A DNA stretch of 64,000 nt from Leucobacter sp. PH1c (GTDB lineage: Bacteria > Actinomycetota > Actinomycetes > Actinomycetales > Microbacteriaceae). Shown in pieces: positions 51,689 to 59,522 of this stretch. Both the position numbers and the translations under genes were made by a program. The stretch lies in contig NZ_AYMV01000003.1 in NCBI RefSeq assembly GCF_000633415.1, forward strand, positions 25,781-89,780, in the 5' to 3' direction. Positions within the stretch are counted from its first letter, which is position 1. Every line of letters starts with the position of its first letter. A model generated the notes under the pieces. That model was not told where the DNA came from. It made no database searches and saw only the letters and a list, made by a program, of their open reading frames with translations.

Positions 51689-53344
51689 TCAGGGCGTCCG
51701 GGTGAAGACCCGCTCGCCGTCGAGCCAGGTCTCGCGGACGCTCGCGGTGTGGAGCTCCGCGGCGTCGAGGTCAAAGGGGTTCGGCTCGATGACGACGAGG
51801 TTCGCGAGGAAGCCCTCCCGGATCCAGCCCGTGTCGTGGTCCCGATGGTTCACCCACGCGGAGCCCGAGGTGTAGGCCGCGAGCGCGACGTCGAGCGGCA
51901 GCTGCTGGCCCGTGCCGCCGAGGGCGGGGGCACCGGACTCGGGAGCGCTGCGGGTGACGCCGATGTGGATCGCCGCGAGCGGATCCGCGGACGAGACGGG
52001 CCAGTCGCTCCCCGCGGCGAGCCGCGCGTCGCCCCGGAGGAGGTCCCCGAACGGGTACTGCCGCAGCTCGGCGCCGGCCTGGAGGAACGGCAGCGTGAGC
52101 GTGTCGAGCTGCTCCTCGTGGGTGGCCCAGAGCATCTGCAGATTCGCCGCAGCGCCCGCCGCGGCGAACCGCGCCGCGTCCGCCTGAGTGACGACCTGCA
52201 GGTGCGCGAGGTGGTGGCGCGCGTCGCTCGGGCCGTTCACTCGCCGGGCCGCCTCGACCGCGTCGAGCGCATCGCGCACGGCGCGGTCGCCGAGGGCGTG
52301 GAAGTGCACCTGCATCCCCGCGGCGTCGAGCATCGTCACGGCCTCGACGAGCAGTTCGGCATCGATGAACGAGATCCCGTGGTTGCAGGTGTCGTGCCCG
52401 TGCTCGTCCCGGTAGGGCTCGATCATGGACGCGGTGAAGTTCTCCGCGACGCCGTCGACCATGATCTTGACCGTGCCGAGGTCGAAGCGGTCGCTCGTCC
52501 CGCTCGCGCGGCGCGCGTCGCGGCGGGCGATCTGCTCGGCGATCTGCTCCAGTCCCCGGTCGCGCTCCCACCACTGCGCACCGACGACGTGGGCGCGCAG
52601 CTGCCCCTCCGCGATCGCTCGCTCGTAGGCCTGGATGGTGCCGGATCCGGGTCCGTCGGCTCCGACCCACGCGTCCTGCCAGCCCGTGATGCCCTGGGCC
52701 AGGAGTGCGTCGTGCGCGTGGAGCAGCCCGCGGTACACGAGCTCCGCCGAGAGCTCGGGCTTCACCGCGTCGAAGAGCCCGCCGGCGCCCTCGTGGAACG
52801 TACCGGCCGGGAAGCCGTCCGCTTCGCGCTCGATGCGCCCGTCCTCGGGGTCCAGGGTGTCGGCCGTGAGCCCGGCAGCGCGGATCGCCGCGGTGTTGGC
52901 CCAGCTGCTGTGGTGATCGCGGCTCATGAGAAGCACGGGCCGGTCGGGCACGATCGCGTCGAGCAGCGCTCGCCCGGGTGCACCTCCGGCGAAGTGGTCC
53001 ATCGACCACCCGCCGCCCAGGATCCAGGGCTCCTCGGGCGCAGCCGCGGCGTAGGCCGCGACGACCCGCACCGCATCCGCAGCGTCGGAAGATCCCGTGA
53101 GATCGCACTGGAGCGCTTCCACTCCGCCGCTCGCTGGGTGGATGTGCGCGTCCTGGAAGCCGGGCGAGAGCAGCGCCCCGCGAAGCTCGATCCGCTGAGT
53201 GCCCGGCCCCGCGAGCGCTTCCGCCTCGGCCGCGGGCACGATGGCGGTGATCCGCTCGCCCGTGACCGCGACGGCGACCTCCCGCAGGGGCGCTCCTGAG
53301 CCGGTGAACACGGCCCCGCCGGTGAACAGAACGTCGCACGCCAT
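51689..53344 (-). CDS. Amidohydrolase family 3 (YtcJ-like) metal-dependent hydrolase
   Basis: 551 residues. The metal-site motif is LSPGFQDAHIHPASGG; the central His region MQVHFHALGDRAVRDALDAV; the catalytic Asp in LAAGSDWPVSSADPLAAIHI. These are the PF07969 hallmarks (YtcJ, NfdA-like N-substituted formamide deformylase). It hydrolyses an amide or related bond in the cytosol. As first gene of an ABC uptake operon, its substrate is probably the imported compound or a product of it. GGAGG precedes ATG 53344. Confidence 0.9.
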   Translation of the reverse strand: MACDVLFTGGAVFTGSGAPLREVAVAVTGERITAIVPAAEAEALAGPGTQRIELRGALLSPGFQDAHIHPASGGVEALQCDLTGSSDAADAVRVVAAYAAAAPEEPWILGGGWSMDHFAGGAPGRALLDAIVPDRPVLLMSRDHHSSWANTAAIRAAGLTADTLDPEDGRIEREADGFPAGTFHEGAGGLFDAVKPELSAELVYRGLLHAHDALLAQGITGWQDAWVGADGPGSGTIQAYERAIAEGQLRAHVVGAQWWERDRGLEQIAEQIARRDARRASGTSDRFDLGTVKIMVDGVAENFTASMIEPYRDEHGHDTCNHGISFIDAELLVEAVTMLDAAGMQVHFHALGDRAVRDALDAVEAARRVNGPSDARHHLAHLQVVTQADAARFAAAGAAANLQMLWATHEEQLDTLTLPFLQAGAELRQYPFGDLLRGDARLAAGSDWPVSSADPLAAIHIGVTRSAPESGAPALGGTGQQLPLDVALAAYTSGSAWVNHRDHDTGWIREGFLANLVVIEPNPFDLDAAELHTASVRETWLDGERVFTRTP

Positions 53345-53381
53345 GTCGCGCCTCCTTCAACAGTGAATGGGAATGAGATGG

Positions 53382-53423
53382 AGCGTACGGGACCGCGATC
53401 GCATTTGTCAAAGGGTTTGACAA
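53382..53423 (-). promoter_or_regulatory. Promoter and TetR-type operator of the amidohydrolase-ABC operon
   Basis: Plus strand 53405-53423 is a perfect palindrome, TTGTCAAA-GGG-TTTGACAA. On the minus strand TTGACA (53411-53406) is a -35 box, and TACGCT (53387-53382) is a -10 box with an 18-bp spacer. The palindrome covers the -35. A third half-site, TGTCAA, lies at 53430-53435. The divergent TetR protein is the likely ligand-responsive repressor. Confidence 0.72.
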
Positions 53424-53509
53424 CGTGTGTGTCAATGCCTGCTCGCGCGGCGCGCCGCGGCACGGACCCGCGTCCGCGATGCTCTACGCTGGGGCCAGGA
53501 AGGAGCCTC

Positions 53510-54226
53510 ATGTCCCCCACCCCAGACCGCGCCAAAGCCGAAGCCGACGCCCTGCAGCGCGGCAGCCGCGGCGCGCGCCGGGTGCGCCTCGATCCCGAGA
53601 AGATCATCGCGACGGGTCTCGCGGTCGCGGCTGAGACCCGCACGAACGAGTTCTCGGCGAAGGCCCTCGGGCTCCGGCTCGGCGTCGATCCGTCCGCGAT
53701 CTACCGGCACTTCCGCAGCAAGGGGCATCTCATGGAGGCGCTGCTCGACGCGCTCCACGCCCGCGCGCTCGCGACGATCGATGCCGAGGCAGACGATTGG
53801 CGCGGCCGCGTGACCCAGCTGGCGGACAGCACGCTCCGCGAGTACTGCGCGCACCCCTCGATCGCGGCCGAGGCCATGGTACTCACGACACACGGACCCG
53901 GCGAGCTGGGCGCGATCGAGCTACTGCTCGACGCACTCGATCGCGCGGGGCTCCCGCCCGCGGCGGTGGTGCAGCACTACGCACTGCTCTCCTCGTACAT
54001 CCTGTCGACCGCATCGGGCATCGCGCGCGCCCGGATCGAGAGCGGCGAGCGGGATCCTGCCCCGACGACGTCACCCTGGTTCGACGGCCCGATCCTCGCC
54101 GACCCGCAGCGCTACCCCGGGATCGCGCGCCACGCGGCGCAGCTCGCGGCCCTCGAGGACCGCGAGACCTTCATGCTCGGGGTGCGCACGCTCCTCGACT
54201 CGGCGGCCCGGGCCGCCGCGGCCTAG
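53510..54226 (+). CDS. TetR-family regulator of the amidohydrolase/ABC operon
   Basis: 238 residues from ATG 53510, with AGGAAGGAG upstream. HTH region about 30-75 (SAKALGLRLGVDPSAIYRHF, then RSKGHLMEALLDALHARALA). The C-terminal ligand domain is divergent. Translation of the open frame upstream of 53510 gives no HTH-like sequence. It is divergent from the amidohydrolase across the operator and overlaps the end of the next, convergent TetR gene by 4 nt. Confidence 0.88.
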   Translation: MSPTPDRAKAEADALQRGSRGARRVRLDPEKIIATGLAVAAETRTNEFSAKALGLRLGVDPSAIYRHFRSKGHLMEALLDALHARALATIDAEADDWRGRVTQLADSTLREYCAHPSIAAEAMVLTTHGPGELGAIELLLDALDRAGLPPAAVVQHYALLSSYILSTASGIARARIESGERDPAPTTSPWFDGPILADPQRYPGIARHAAQLAALEDRETFMLGVRTLLDSAARAAAA

Positions 54227-54855
54227 CCCGCGGAGGCGCTCGCCCGGGCGAGGCCAGCGACCAGTCGCGCGAACGCGGCGGTGATCCGCCCCTCGTCGAC
54301 GCCGCCGGCCACGCGGATCGCCCCCTCCCGGAGCGCGCCGACGAGCAGAACGGCGGTCGACTCAGGATCCACCTCCGCGGCCACCTCACCCCGCTCCCGC
54401 GCCGCGGCGAGATCCTCGCGGATCATGGCGACGCTCGCCCCGGATCCGATGCCGCGCTCGGCGCCGTCGACGATGAGCGTCGGCCCGGAGACGTTGAAGA
54501 AGTCCCCGATGTGGGGCGTCGCGGCGAGCGCGTTCATCTCGCGCGCGTGGGCGGCGAGGCGCTCGCGCCACTCGCCCTCGGCAGAGGCGGCCGCCCGCGT
54601 GCGCTCGACGAGCTCCGTGCCGAGCCGCGCGTATGCGGCCCGGAGCAGCTCGTCTCGCCCGCCGGGAAAGTGCGCGTAGACCGTGCCGCGGGAGATGCCG
54701 GACTGCGCAGAGACCCGGTCGATCGTCGCGGCGTCGACGCCGCCCTCGGCGACCACCGCGAGCACGGCGTCGACGAGCTCCTGGCGCGTCCGGGCCTGCC
54801 GGCGTTCGCGGAGCGTGGTTCCTTGCGGGGCGGTTGCGGCGGTCACGCCCTCCAT
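54223..54855 (-). CDS. TetR-family regulator of the kinase/phospho-lyase cluster
   Basis: 210 residues from ATG 54855; GTG 54870 and GTG 54846 are alternatives because no good ribosome site is seen. HTH about 20-65 (RTRQELVDAVLAVVAEGGVD, then SGISRGTVYAHFPGGRDELL). The ligand domain has TPHIGDFFNVSGPTLIVDGA. It is divergent from the kinase gene across a 25-bp palindrome, the expected operator. Confidence 0.87.
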   Translation of the reverse strand: MEGVTAATAPQGTTLRERRQARTRQELVDAVLAVVAEGGVDAATIDRVSAQSGISRGTVYAHFPGGRDELLRAAYARLGTELVERTRAAASAEGEWRERLAAHAREMNALAATPHIGDFFNVSGPTLIVDGAERGIGSGASVAMIREDLAAARERGEVAAEVDPESTAVLLVGALREGAIRVAGGVDEGRITAAFARLVAGLARASASAG

Positions 54856-54875
54856 CCTAGGACGCCGCACGGCAC

Positions 54876-54918
54876 TTGTGTACCGCGAATTCAGTTTCTA
54901 TACTCTGAGTACAGAAAC
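54876..54918 (+). promoter_or_regulatory. Promoter with overlapping 25-bp TetR-type palindrome
   Basis: TTGTGT (54876-54881), a 17-bp spacer and TATACT (54899-54904) form a good promoter for the kinase gene. The palindrome at 54894-54918 has arms GTTTCTATACTC and GAGTACAGAAAC around a central T (one mismatch pair) and covers the -10. Its core CTATACTCTGAGTACAG (54898-54914) is 14 of 17 identical to a palindrome at 58478-58494. Confidence 0.8.
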
Positions 54919-54942
54919 CGTCGCCCCGAGCCGAGGAGCCCC

Positions 54943-55977
54943 ATGAGCGCACACGAGCGCACCGTCGCGACCGAGCTGGCGAGAGCCGCGCTCCCCGAGT
55001 ACGGCATCGCCGCAGATACCCCGCTGGAGCTGCTGAAGCACCGCGAGAACGTCGTGTTCGGGCTCACCGCGGGCGGACAGGACTACGTGCTCCGCGTGCA
55101 CCGCCGCGGCTACCACTCGGACGACGAGCTGGCGTGCGAGCTCGACTTCGTGCGGGCCCTCGCCAGCGAGGCCGTCGCCGTGCCCCACTTCGTTCCCGCC
55201 CGCGACGGGCGCGGCTTCTGCGTCGTGGGGCGCGAGCACCCGGCGGGTCCGCACCAGGTGGACCTGCAGCACCGCATCGAGAACTCGGGGAACTTCGGCG
55301 ACGAGCGCACGGCGGTCGCCGGGACGGCGACGCTCGAGCCGAGCGACTTCGCGGCGCTCGGCCGATTGGCCGCCGAGGTGCACGCGGCGAGCGTGCGCTC
55401 GGGGTACACGATGGCCGTCCCCCGCGACGACTGGGACGTCGACGGGCTCGTCGGGCCGGCGCCCGCGTGGGGCGACCCGTTGCGCATCACCGAACTCGCC
55501 GGGGCCGACCGGGAGCTCGTCGTCGCCGCGATCGCGCGGATCCGCACGGTGCTCGAGGCGTACGGCACCCCGGCGCACCGCTTCGGCCCCATCCACGCCG
55601 ATCTCACGCCCGAGAACGTGCTGCGCACCTCTCACGGGCTCGTGCTCATCGACTTCGACGACTTCGCGGCGGGCTGGCACCTCTTCGATCTCGCGACGGC
55701 GCTCTACTTCTTCACCCCGCACCCGCGCGCCGAGGAGTACCGCGCAGCGCTCTTCGCCGGCTACGAATCCGTGCGCCCCCTCGACGCGGCCGACCACGCC
55801 GCCTTCCCCGCGATGCTCCTCGCCCGCGGCCTCACCTACCTGGGCTGGGCCGCCGACCGGCGCGGCGAGGACACCGCGGAGTGGCACGCGCGCACCGTGC
55901 TCCCCCACGTCGTGGAGCTCGCCCGCGCCCTGCTTGCAGACCCCCCAGCACCGCACGCCGATCGGAGCGCATCATGA
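54943..55977 (+). CDS. APH-fold small-molecule kinase (hydroxylysine/homoserine-kinase-like)
   Basis: 344 residues from ATG 54943 (GAGGAG upstream). Catalytic loop HADLTPEN (218-225) with Asp220 and Asn225; metal-binding Asp in LIDFDDFAAG (236-240). The N-lobe has VVFGLTAGGQDYVLRVHRRG. This is the aminoglycoside phosphotransferase superfamily, which includes choline, homoserine and hydroxylysine kinases. The stop overlaps the next start (ATGA). Coupling to a phospho-lyase-like PLP enzyme suggests it phosphorylates the hydroxyl of an amino alcohol; the substrate is inferred. Confidence 0.85.
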   Translation: MSAHERTVATELARAALPEYGIAADTPLELLKHRENVVFGLTAGGQDYVLRVHRRGYHSDDELACELDFVRALASEAVAVPHFVPARDGRGFCVVGREHPAGPHQVDLQHRIENSGNFGDERTAVAGTATLEPSDFAALGRLAAEVHAASVRSGYTMAVPRDDWDVDGLVGPAPAWGDPLRITELAGADRELVVAAIARIRTVLEAYGTPAHRFGPIHADLTPENVLRTSHGLVLIDFDDFAAGWHLFDLATALYFFTPHPRAEEYRAALFAGYESVRPLDAADHAAFPAMLLARGLTYLGWAADRRGEDTAEWHARTVLPHVVELARALLADPPAPHADRSAS

Positions 55978-57251
55978 TCTCGAACGCCGAACTCATCGCC
56001 CGCCGCAATCGCACGATCGGCCCGTACTCGCCGCTCTTCTACGACGAGCCGCTGCAGTTCGTCTCCGGCTCCGGCGTGTGGCTCACGGAGGCCTCGGGCG
56101 AGCGCTTCCTCGACGGCTACAACAATGTGCCCCACGTCGGCCACGCGAACCCGCGCGTCGTGCGCGCGCTCGCCGAGCAGGCCGGCACGCTCAACATCCA
56201 CACCCGGTACCTGAACGAGCGGGTCGTCGCGTACTCGGAGCAGCTCCTCGCCACCTTCCCCGCACGGCTTGACCGTGTCCTGTACGGGAACTCCGGCTCC
56301 GAGGCGAACGAGCTCGCCATCCGCATCGCGCGGCAGCTGACGGGCGCGCGCGGCATGCTCGTCTCCGACTACAGCTATCACGGCACCACGATCACGCTCG
56401 CCGAACTCACGACGGGGCTGCGCACCCGCGAACCGCTCGCACCGCACGTGCGGGCGATCCGCGTGCCCGACCTCGATCGCGACCCGCGCCCGGAGCCCGA
56501 GGTGCTCGCCGCGGCGCTCGCGGAGATCGACACCGCGATCGCCGAGCTCGCGGATGCCGGCCACGGCCTCGCCGCGAGCCTCTTCGACCCGCTGTTCTCC
56601 ACGGAGGGCATGGCGCGCGTCCCCGAGGGCTACGTCGCCGGGCTCGTCGAGCGCGTGCGTCGCGCGGGCGGGCTCGTGATCGCGGACGAGGTGCAGAGCG
56701 GCTTCGGCCGCACGGGCAGCCACTTCTGGGGGCACGAGTGGGCGGGGATGGATCCCGACCTCGTCACACTCGGGAAGCCCATGGGCAACGGGCACCCGAT
56801 GTCCGCCGTCGTGACGAGCGCGGCTGTGCTCGACGAGTTCGGGCCCCGCAACGAGTTCTTCAACACGTTTGCGGGGAACCCCGTCTCCGCGGCCGTCGGC
56901 GCCGCCGTGCTCGATGAGATGGCCGCGGCCGAGCTCATGCCGCGCGCGGCGAAGCTCGGCGCCGTGGCGCGGACCCGCTTCGATGCCCTCGCGGACCGCT
57001 ACGAGTTCGTGCGCGCCGCGAAGGGCACGGGGATGTTCCTCGGGCTCGAGTTCGCGCGCGACGGCCGCCCGGCGCCCGATCTGGCGAAGCGCGTCGTCGA
57101 GGCGATGAAGACGCGGCGCGTGCTCATCTCCCGGATCGGCCGCGACGAGAGCGTGCTCAAGGTGCGCCCGCCGCTCGCGTTCGGCGCGGACGAGCTGCCG
57201 ATCCTGCTCGATGCGCTCGACGAGTCCCTCGCCGAGGCAGAGAGGGTGTAG
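55974..57251 (+). CDS. Class-III PLP enzyme resembling amino-alcohol phosphate phospho-lyases
   Basis: 425 residues. Residues 49-80 (YNNVPHVGHANPRVVRAL, then LNIHTRYLNERVV) resemble human ETNPPL and PHYKPL (AGXT2L1/2) rather than generic omega-transaminases. PLP site: NSGSEANELA (106-115), Asp238 in IADEVQSGFGRTG, Schiff-base Lys268 in VTLGKPMGNGHP. Phospho-lyases of this type eliminate phosphate and ammonia from phosphoethanolamine or phosphohydroxylysine, giving an aldehyde or semialdehyde. An ordinary aminotransferase remains possible. Co-translated with the kinase. Confidence 0.85.
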   Translation: MISNAELIARRNRTIGPYSPLFYDEPLQFVSGSGVWLTEASGERFLDGYNNVPHVGHANPRVVRALAEQAGTLNIHTRYLNERVVAYSEQLLATFPARLDRVLYGNSGSEANELAIRIARQLTGARGMLVSDYSYHGTTITLAELTTGLRTREPLAPHVRAIRVPDLDRDPRPEPEVLAAALAEIDTAIAELADAGHGLAASLFDPLFSTEGMARVPEGYVAGLVERVRRAGGLVIADEVQSGFGRTGSHFWGHEWAGMDPDLVTLGKPMGNGHPMSAVVTSAAVLDEFGPRNEFFNTFAGNPVSAAVGAAVLDEMAAAELMPRAAKLGAVARTRFDALADRYEFVRAAKGTGMFLGLEFARDGRPAPDLAKRVVEAMKTRRVLISRIGRDESVLKVRPPLAFGADELPILLDALDESLAEAERV

Positions 57252-57338
57252 TCTCTGGGCAAGAAGCGGCAGCGCGGCCAGGATTGTGACGCACGACGCA
57301 CGACGCGCCACCGCAGCGACGCAGTGAGGTGATGAGGC

Positions 57339-58301
57339 ATGCAGACGGCCGAGCCGCAGCGCGCGTCCACTCCGGACCAGCGCCCCCTCCAGGTGGACGG
57401 ACTCGCGAAGTTCCGAGCGCTCGTGAGCTCGGCGTTCGTCCCGCTCAAGATCACGACGGAGCGCGATGAGCCGTTCGCCGCGCGCTCGGCCTCCGCGCAG
57501 GCCGACGATGTGGTGTTCACCGAGATCGCCGCGCGCCCGCACCTCGTGGAGCGCACGCCCGAGAATATCGCGGACGGCGGCAGCGGTTACTACAAGGTGA
57601 GCCTCCTGCTCGCGGGGACGAGCATCCTCGTGCAGGACGGGCGCGAGCTCGTGATGCGCGCGGGCGACCTCTCGGTCTACGACACCTCGCGGCCGTACTC
57701 CCTGCTGTTTGGCGAGGACTTCCGCAACCTCATCATGATGTTCCCGAAGGACCGGCTGGATCTGCCGATCCCCTTCACGGAACAGCTCACCGCGGTCTCG
57801 CTCAGCCAGGAGCACCAGGGCCTCGCGCCCGTCGTGAGCGCGTTCCTCTCGCAGTTCCCCGCGCAGCTCACCCCGCTCGACGAGCGCGTGCGCGCCAAGC
57901 TCGCGCACACGAGCCTCGACCTCATGGGCACCCTGTTCTCGAGCATCCTCGACGCGGATCCCGCCCAGCGCGACCCGCACCAGATGCTTCTCCAGAAGAT
58001 CACGGGCTACATCGACCAGCACCTCGCGTCACCCGAGCTGTCGCCTGGCACGATCGCCCAGGCGCACTACATCTCGACCCGGCACCTGCACGCGCTGTTC
58101 CGGCAGGCGGAGACTACGGTCTCGACCTGGATCCGCGAGCGGCGCCTGGAGCGCTGCCGCGCCGACCTCCTCGACCCCGTGCTGGCCGACCGCACGGTCG
58201 CCGCGATCGCGAGCCGCTGGGGCTTCGCCGATGCGGCCCACTTCAGCCGCGTCTTCAAGACCGCGTACGGGGTGTCCCCGAGCGAGCTCCGCCTGAGCTG
58301 A
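57339..58301 (+). CDS. AraC-family regulator with AraC_binding_2 domain
   Basis: 320 residues from ATG 57339, with GAGGTGATGAG upstream. The N-terminal cupin-like domain (about 20-180) includes YYKVSLLLAGTSILVQDGRE and LVMRAGDLSVYDTSRPYSLL. The C-terminal double HTH (about 220-320) includes ISTRHLHALFRQAETTVSTW and RWGFADAAHFSRVFKTAYGV. A TAGTCT hexamer overlaps the upstream stop (57249). This is the NphR-like group that activates aromatic or amine catabolic genes. It lies between the kinase pair and the MoaF/Liv operon. Confidence 0.9.
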   Translation: MQTAEPQRASTPDQRPLQVDGLAKFRALVSSAFVPLKITTERDEPFAARSASAQADDVVFTEIAARPHLVERTPENIADGGSGYYKVSLLLAGTSILVQDGRELVMRAGDLSVYDTSRPYSLLFGEDFRNLIMMFPKDRLDLPIPFTEQLTAVSLSQEHQGLAPVVSAFLSQFPAQLTPLDERVRAKLAHTSLDLMGTLFSSILDADPAQRDPHQMLLQKITGYIDQHLASPELSPGTIAQAHYISTRHLHALFRQAETTVSTWIRERRLERCRADLLDPVLADRTVAAIASRWGFADAAHFSRVFKTAYGVSPSELRLS

Positions 58302-58371
58302 GCTGCGCTGCGCTGAGCTGAGCTGAGCAGCGCTGACACGCGCTGCGCTGCGCTGACACGTGCTGCGGTGC
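58293..58371. repeat. GCTGA/GCTGC short tandem repeats
   Basis: About 79 nt made of 5-bp units GCTGA and GCTGC, with two 18-nt copies of CGCTGACACG(C/T)GCTGCG at 58331 and 58351. It spans the AraC stop codon and the start of the 289-nt gap before moaF. No gene is seen in the gap, which also holds the operator at 58478-58494. Confidence 0.8.
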
Positions 58372-58466
58372 GCGGGCCGCCGCCCGTGCACCGCAACCAT
58401 TCCGTGATCCGGATTGACTCGGAGAGCACGGCCGTTGACTCTCACGGCAGGGCCGTCCCGCCGCGG

Positions 58467-58495
58467 TTCCACAGAATCTGTACGCTGCGTACAGT
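58467..58495 (+). promoter_or_regulatory. Second copy of the TetR-type palindrome, upstream of moaF
   Basis: CTGTACGC-T-GCGTACAG at 58478-58494 is a perfect 8-bp inverted repeat around one base. It matches the operator core at 54898-54914 at 14 of 17 positions. TTCCAC (58467-58472) and TACAGT (58490-58495) with a 17-bp spacer could be -35 and -10, so the palindrome would overlap the promoter. It lies 97 nt before the moaF start. Confidence 0.75.
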
Positions 58496-58590
58496 TCTGA
58501 GCGGAAGACGGGCAGCGCGGCCCGCCGGGCTCGAGGATGAGCCGGGCCTCCGCTGCTCGTATCGCACAGCGGCACGAAGGAGTGGACCCG

Positions 58591-59472
58591 ATGATCGTCG
58601 ACCAGACGACCCCGACACGCAGTGACGACACGACCGCCGCGGACCCGAGTGAGTGGCGCAGCTACGACGAATTCGCCGCCGGCATCGACACGTTCCGCCT
58701 GCCGAGCGAACCGCTCACCGGCACCGCACTCGGCCTGCGCCTCGACGACGGCTCGCGCCTCGAACTCGTCTTCGCAGCGGAGACCGTGCGCTGGCGCGCG
58801 AGCGGCGCACTCGGCTCCGCCGCCGGTGCGGTCCCGGACGAGCAGGGCGCGGAGCTGAGCGCCGAACTGGGCGCCGAGCAGGAGGATCCCTACGAGGCCG
58901 TGCGCGTGCGCGCCGATGTGGTCTTCGTGCACCTGCCCCTCGATTCCCGCCCGCACGAGGCAGTCACGGTCGTGTTCTCGGAGACGACGCACCGCGCGCT
59001 CGTGGTGCGCTCCGCCATCGGCGCCACCGACCGGGCCGAGGAGCCGCGCGTCGGCCAACGGTTCTGGGCCGCCGTCACCGACGGGGGCCCGGCGAGCGGC
59101 GAGGCGCCGCAGCCGTCCCGCGACCTGATCGGCAAGCGAAACCTCTACCGCTACAGCCCGTTCCACCTCTACGAGCACGTCTACCTGTCGAGCGAGCGCT
59201 ACGCCTGGCAGTGCGTGCAGGGTGTGCAGCGCGGGCACGGCGACGTCGATCTCTCGACCGTCTGGAAGTTCGCCGACGGGCTCTACCTCTTCTGCTTCCG
59301 CGAGTTCCGGATCTCGGTCGCGAGCGTCTGGCTGCACGACCTGGGCTACGCACTGCGCACCACGGGCGTGTTCCTCGGCCTCACCGGCGAGGGCACCGCC
59401 GAGCACTCCCGCGCCGGCGGGCACATCTACCCGCAGGGATCCGTCACCTACCCGGACGTGCAGCCGGTCTGA
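58591..59472 (+). CDS. moaF: MoaF-like protein (MoaF_N and MoaF_C domains)
   Basis: 293 residues from ATG 58591 with AAGGAG at 58577-58582. The N-terminal half (about 15-140) is MoaF_N-like; the C-terminal half has RDLIGKRNLYRYSPFHLYEH and VWKFADGLYLFCFREFRIS, the MoaF_C pattern. MoaF was first seen in the tyramine-induced monoamine regulon of enteric bacteria; it is a lipocalin-like, poorly understood protein and is not the molybdenum enzyme its name suggests. Here it begins an operon with Liv transporter genes. Confidence 0.87.
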   Translation: MIVDQTTPTRSDDTTAADPSEWRSYDEFAAGIDTFRLPSEPLTGTALGLRLDDGSRLELVFAAETVRWRASGALGSAAGAVPDEQGAELSAELGAEQEDPYEAVRVRADVVFVHLPLDSRPHEAVTVVFSETTHRALVVRSAIGATDRAEEPRVGQRFWAAVTDGGPASGEAPQPSRDLIGKRNLYRYSPFHLYEHVYLSSERYAWQCVQGVQRGHGDVDLSTVWKFADGLYLFCFREFRISVASVWLHDLGYALRTTGVFLGLTGEGTAEHSRAGGHIYPQGSVTYPDVQPV

Positions 59473-59522
59473 CCGGCGCCCGTCCTCCCGCAGTTCCCCG
59501 TTCTCCCCGAAAGGACCGACTC

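Noticed and set aside
48078..51875. Long plus-strand open frame opposite the Dpp permeases and binding protein
   Set aside because: Low-complexity charged translation; the opposite strand holds canonical ABC genes.
54943..55977. Kinase considered as an aminoglycoside resistance gene
   Set aside because: Coupling to a class-III PLP enzyme and proximity to an amine-type regulon fit metabolism better. The APH fold is shared by many metabolic kinases.
58591..59472. MoaF read as molybdenum cofactor biosynthesis
   Set aside because: The name is historical (from a monoamine regulon); no molybdopterin genes are nearby.
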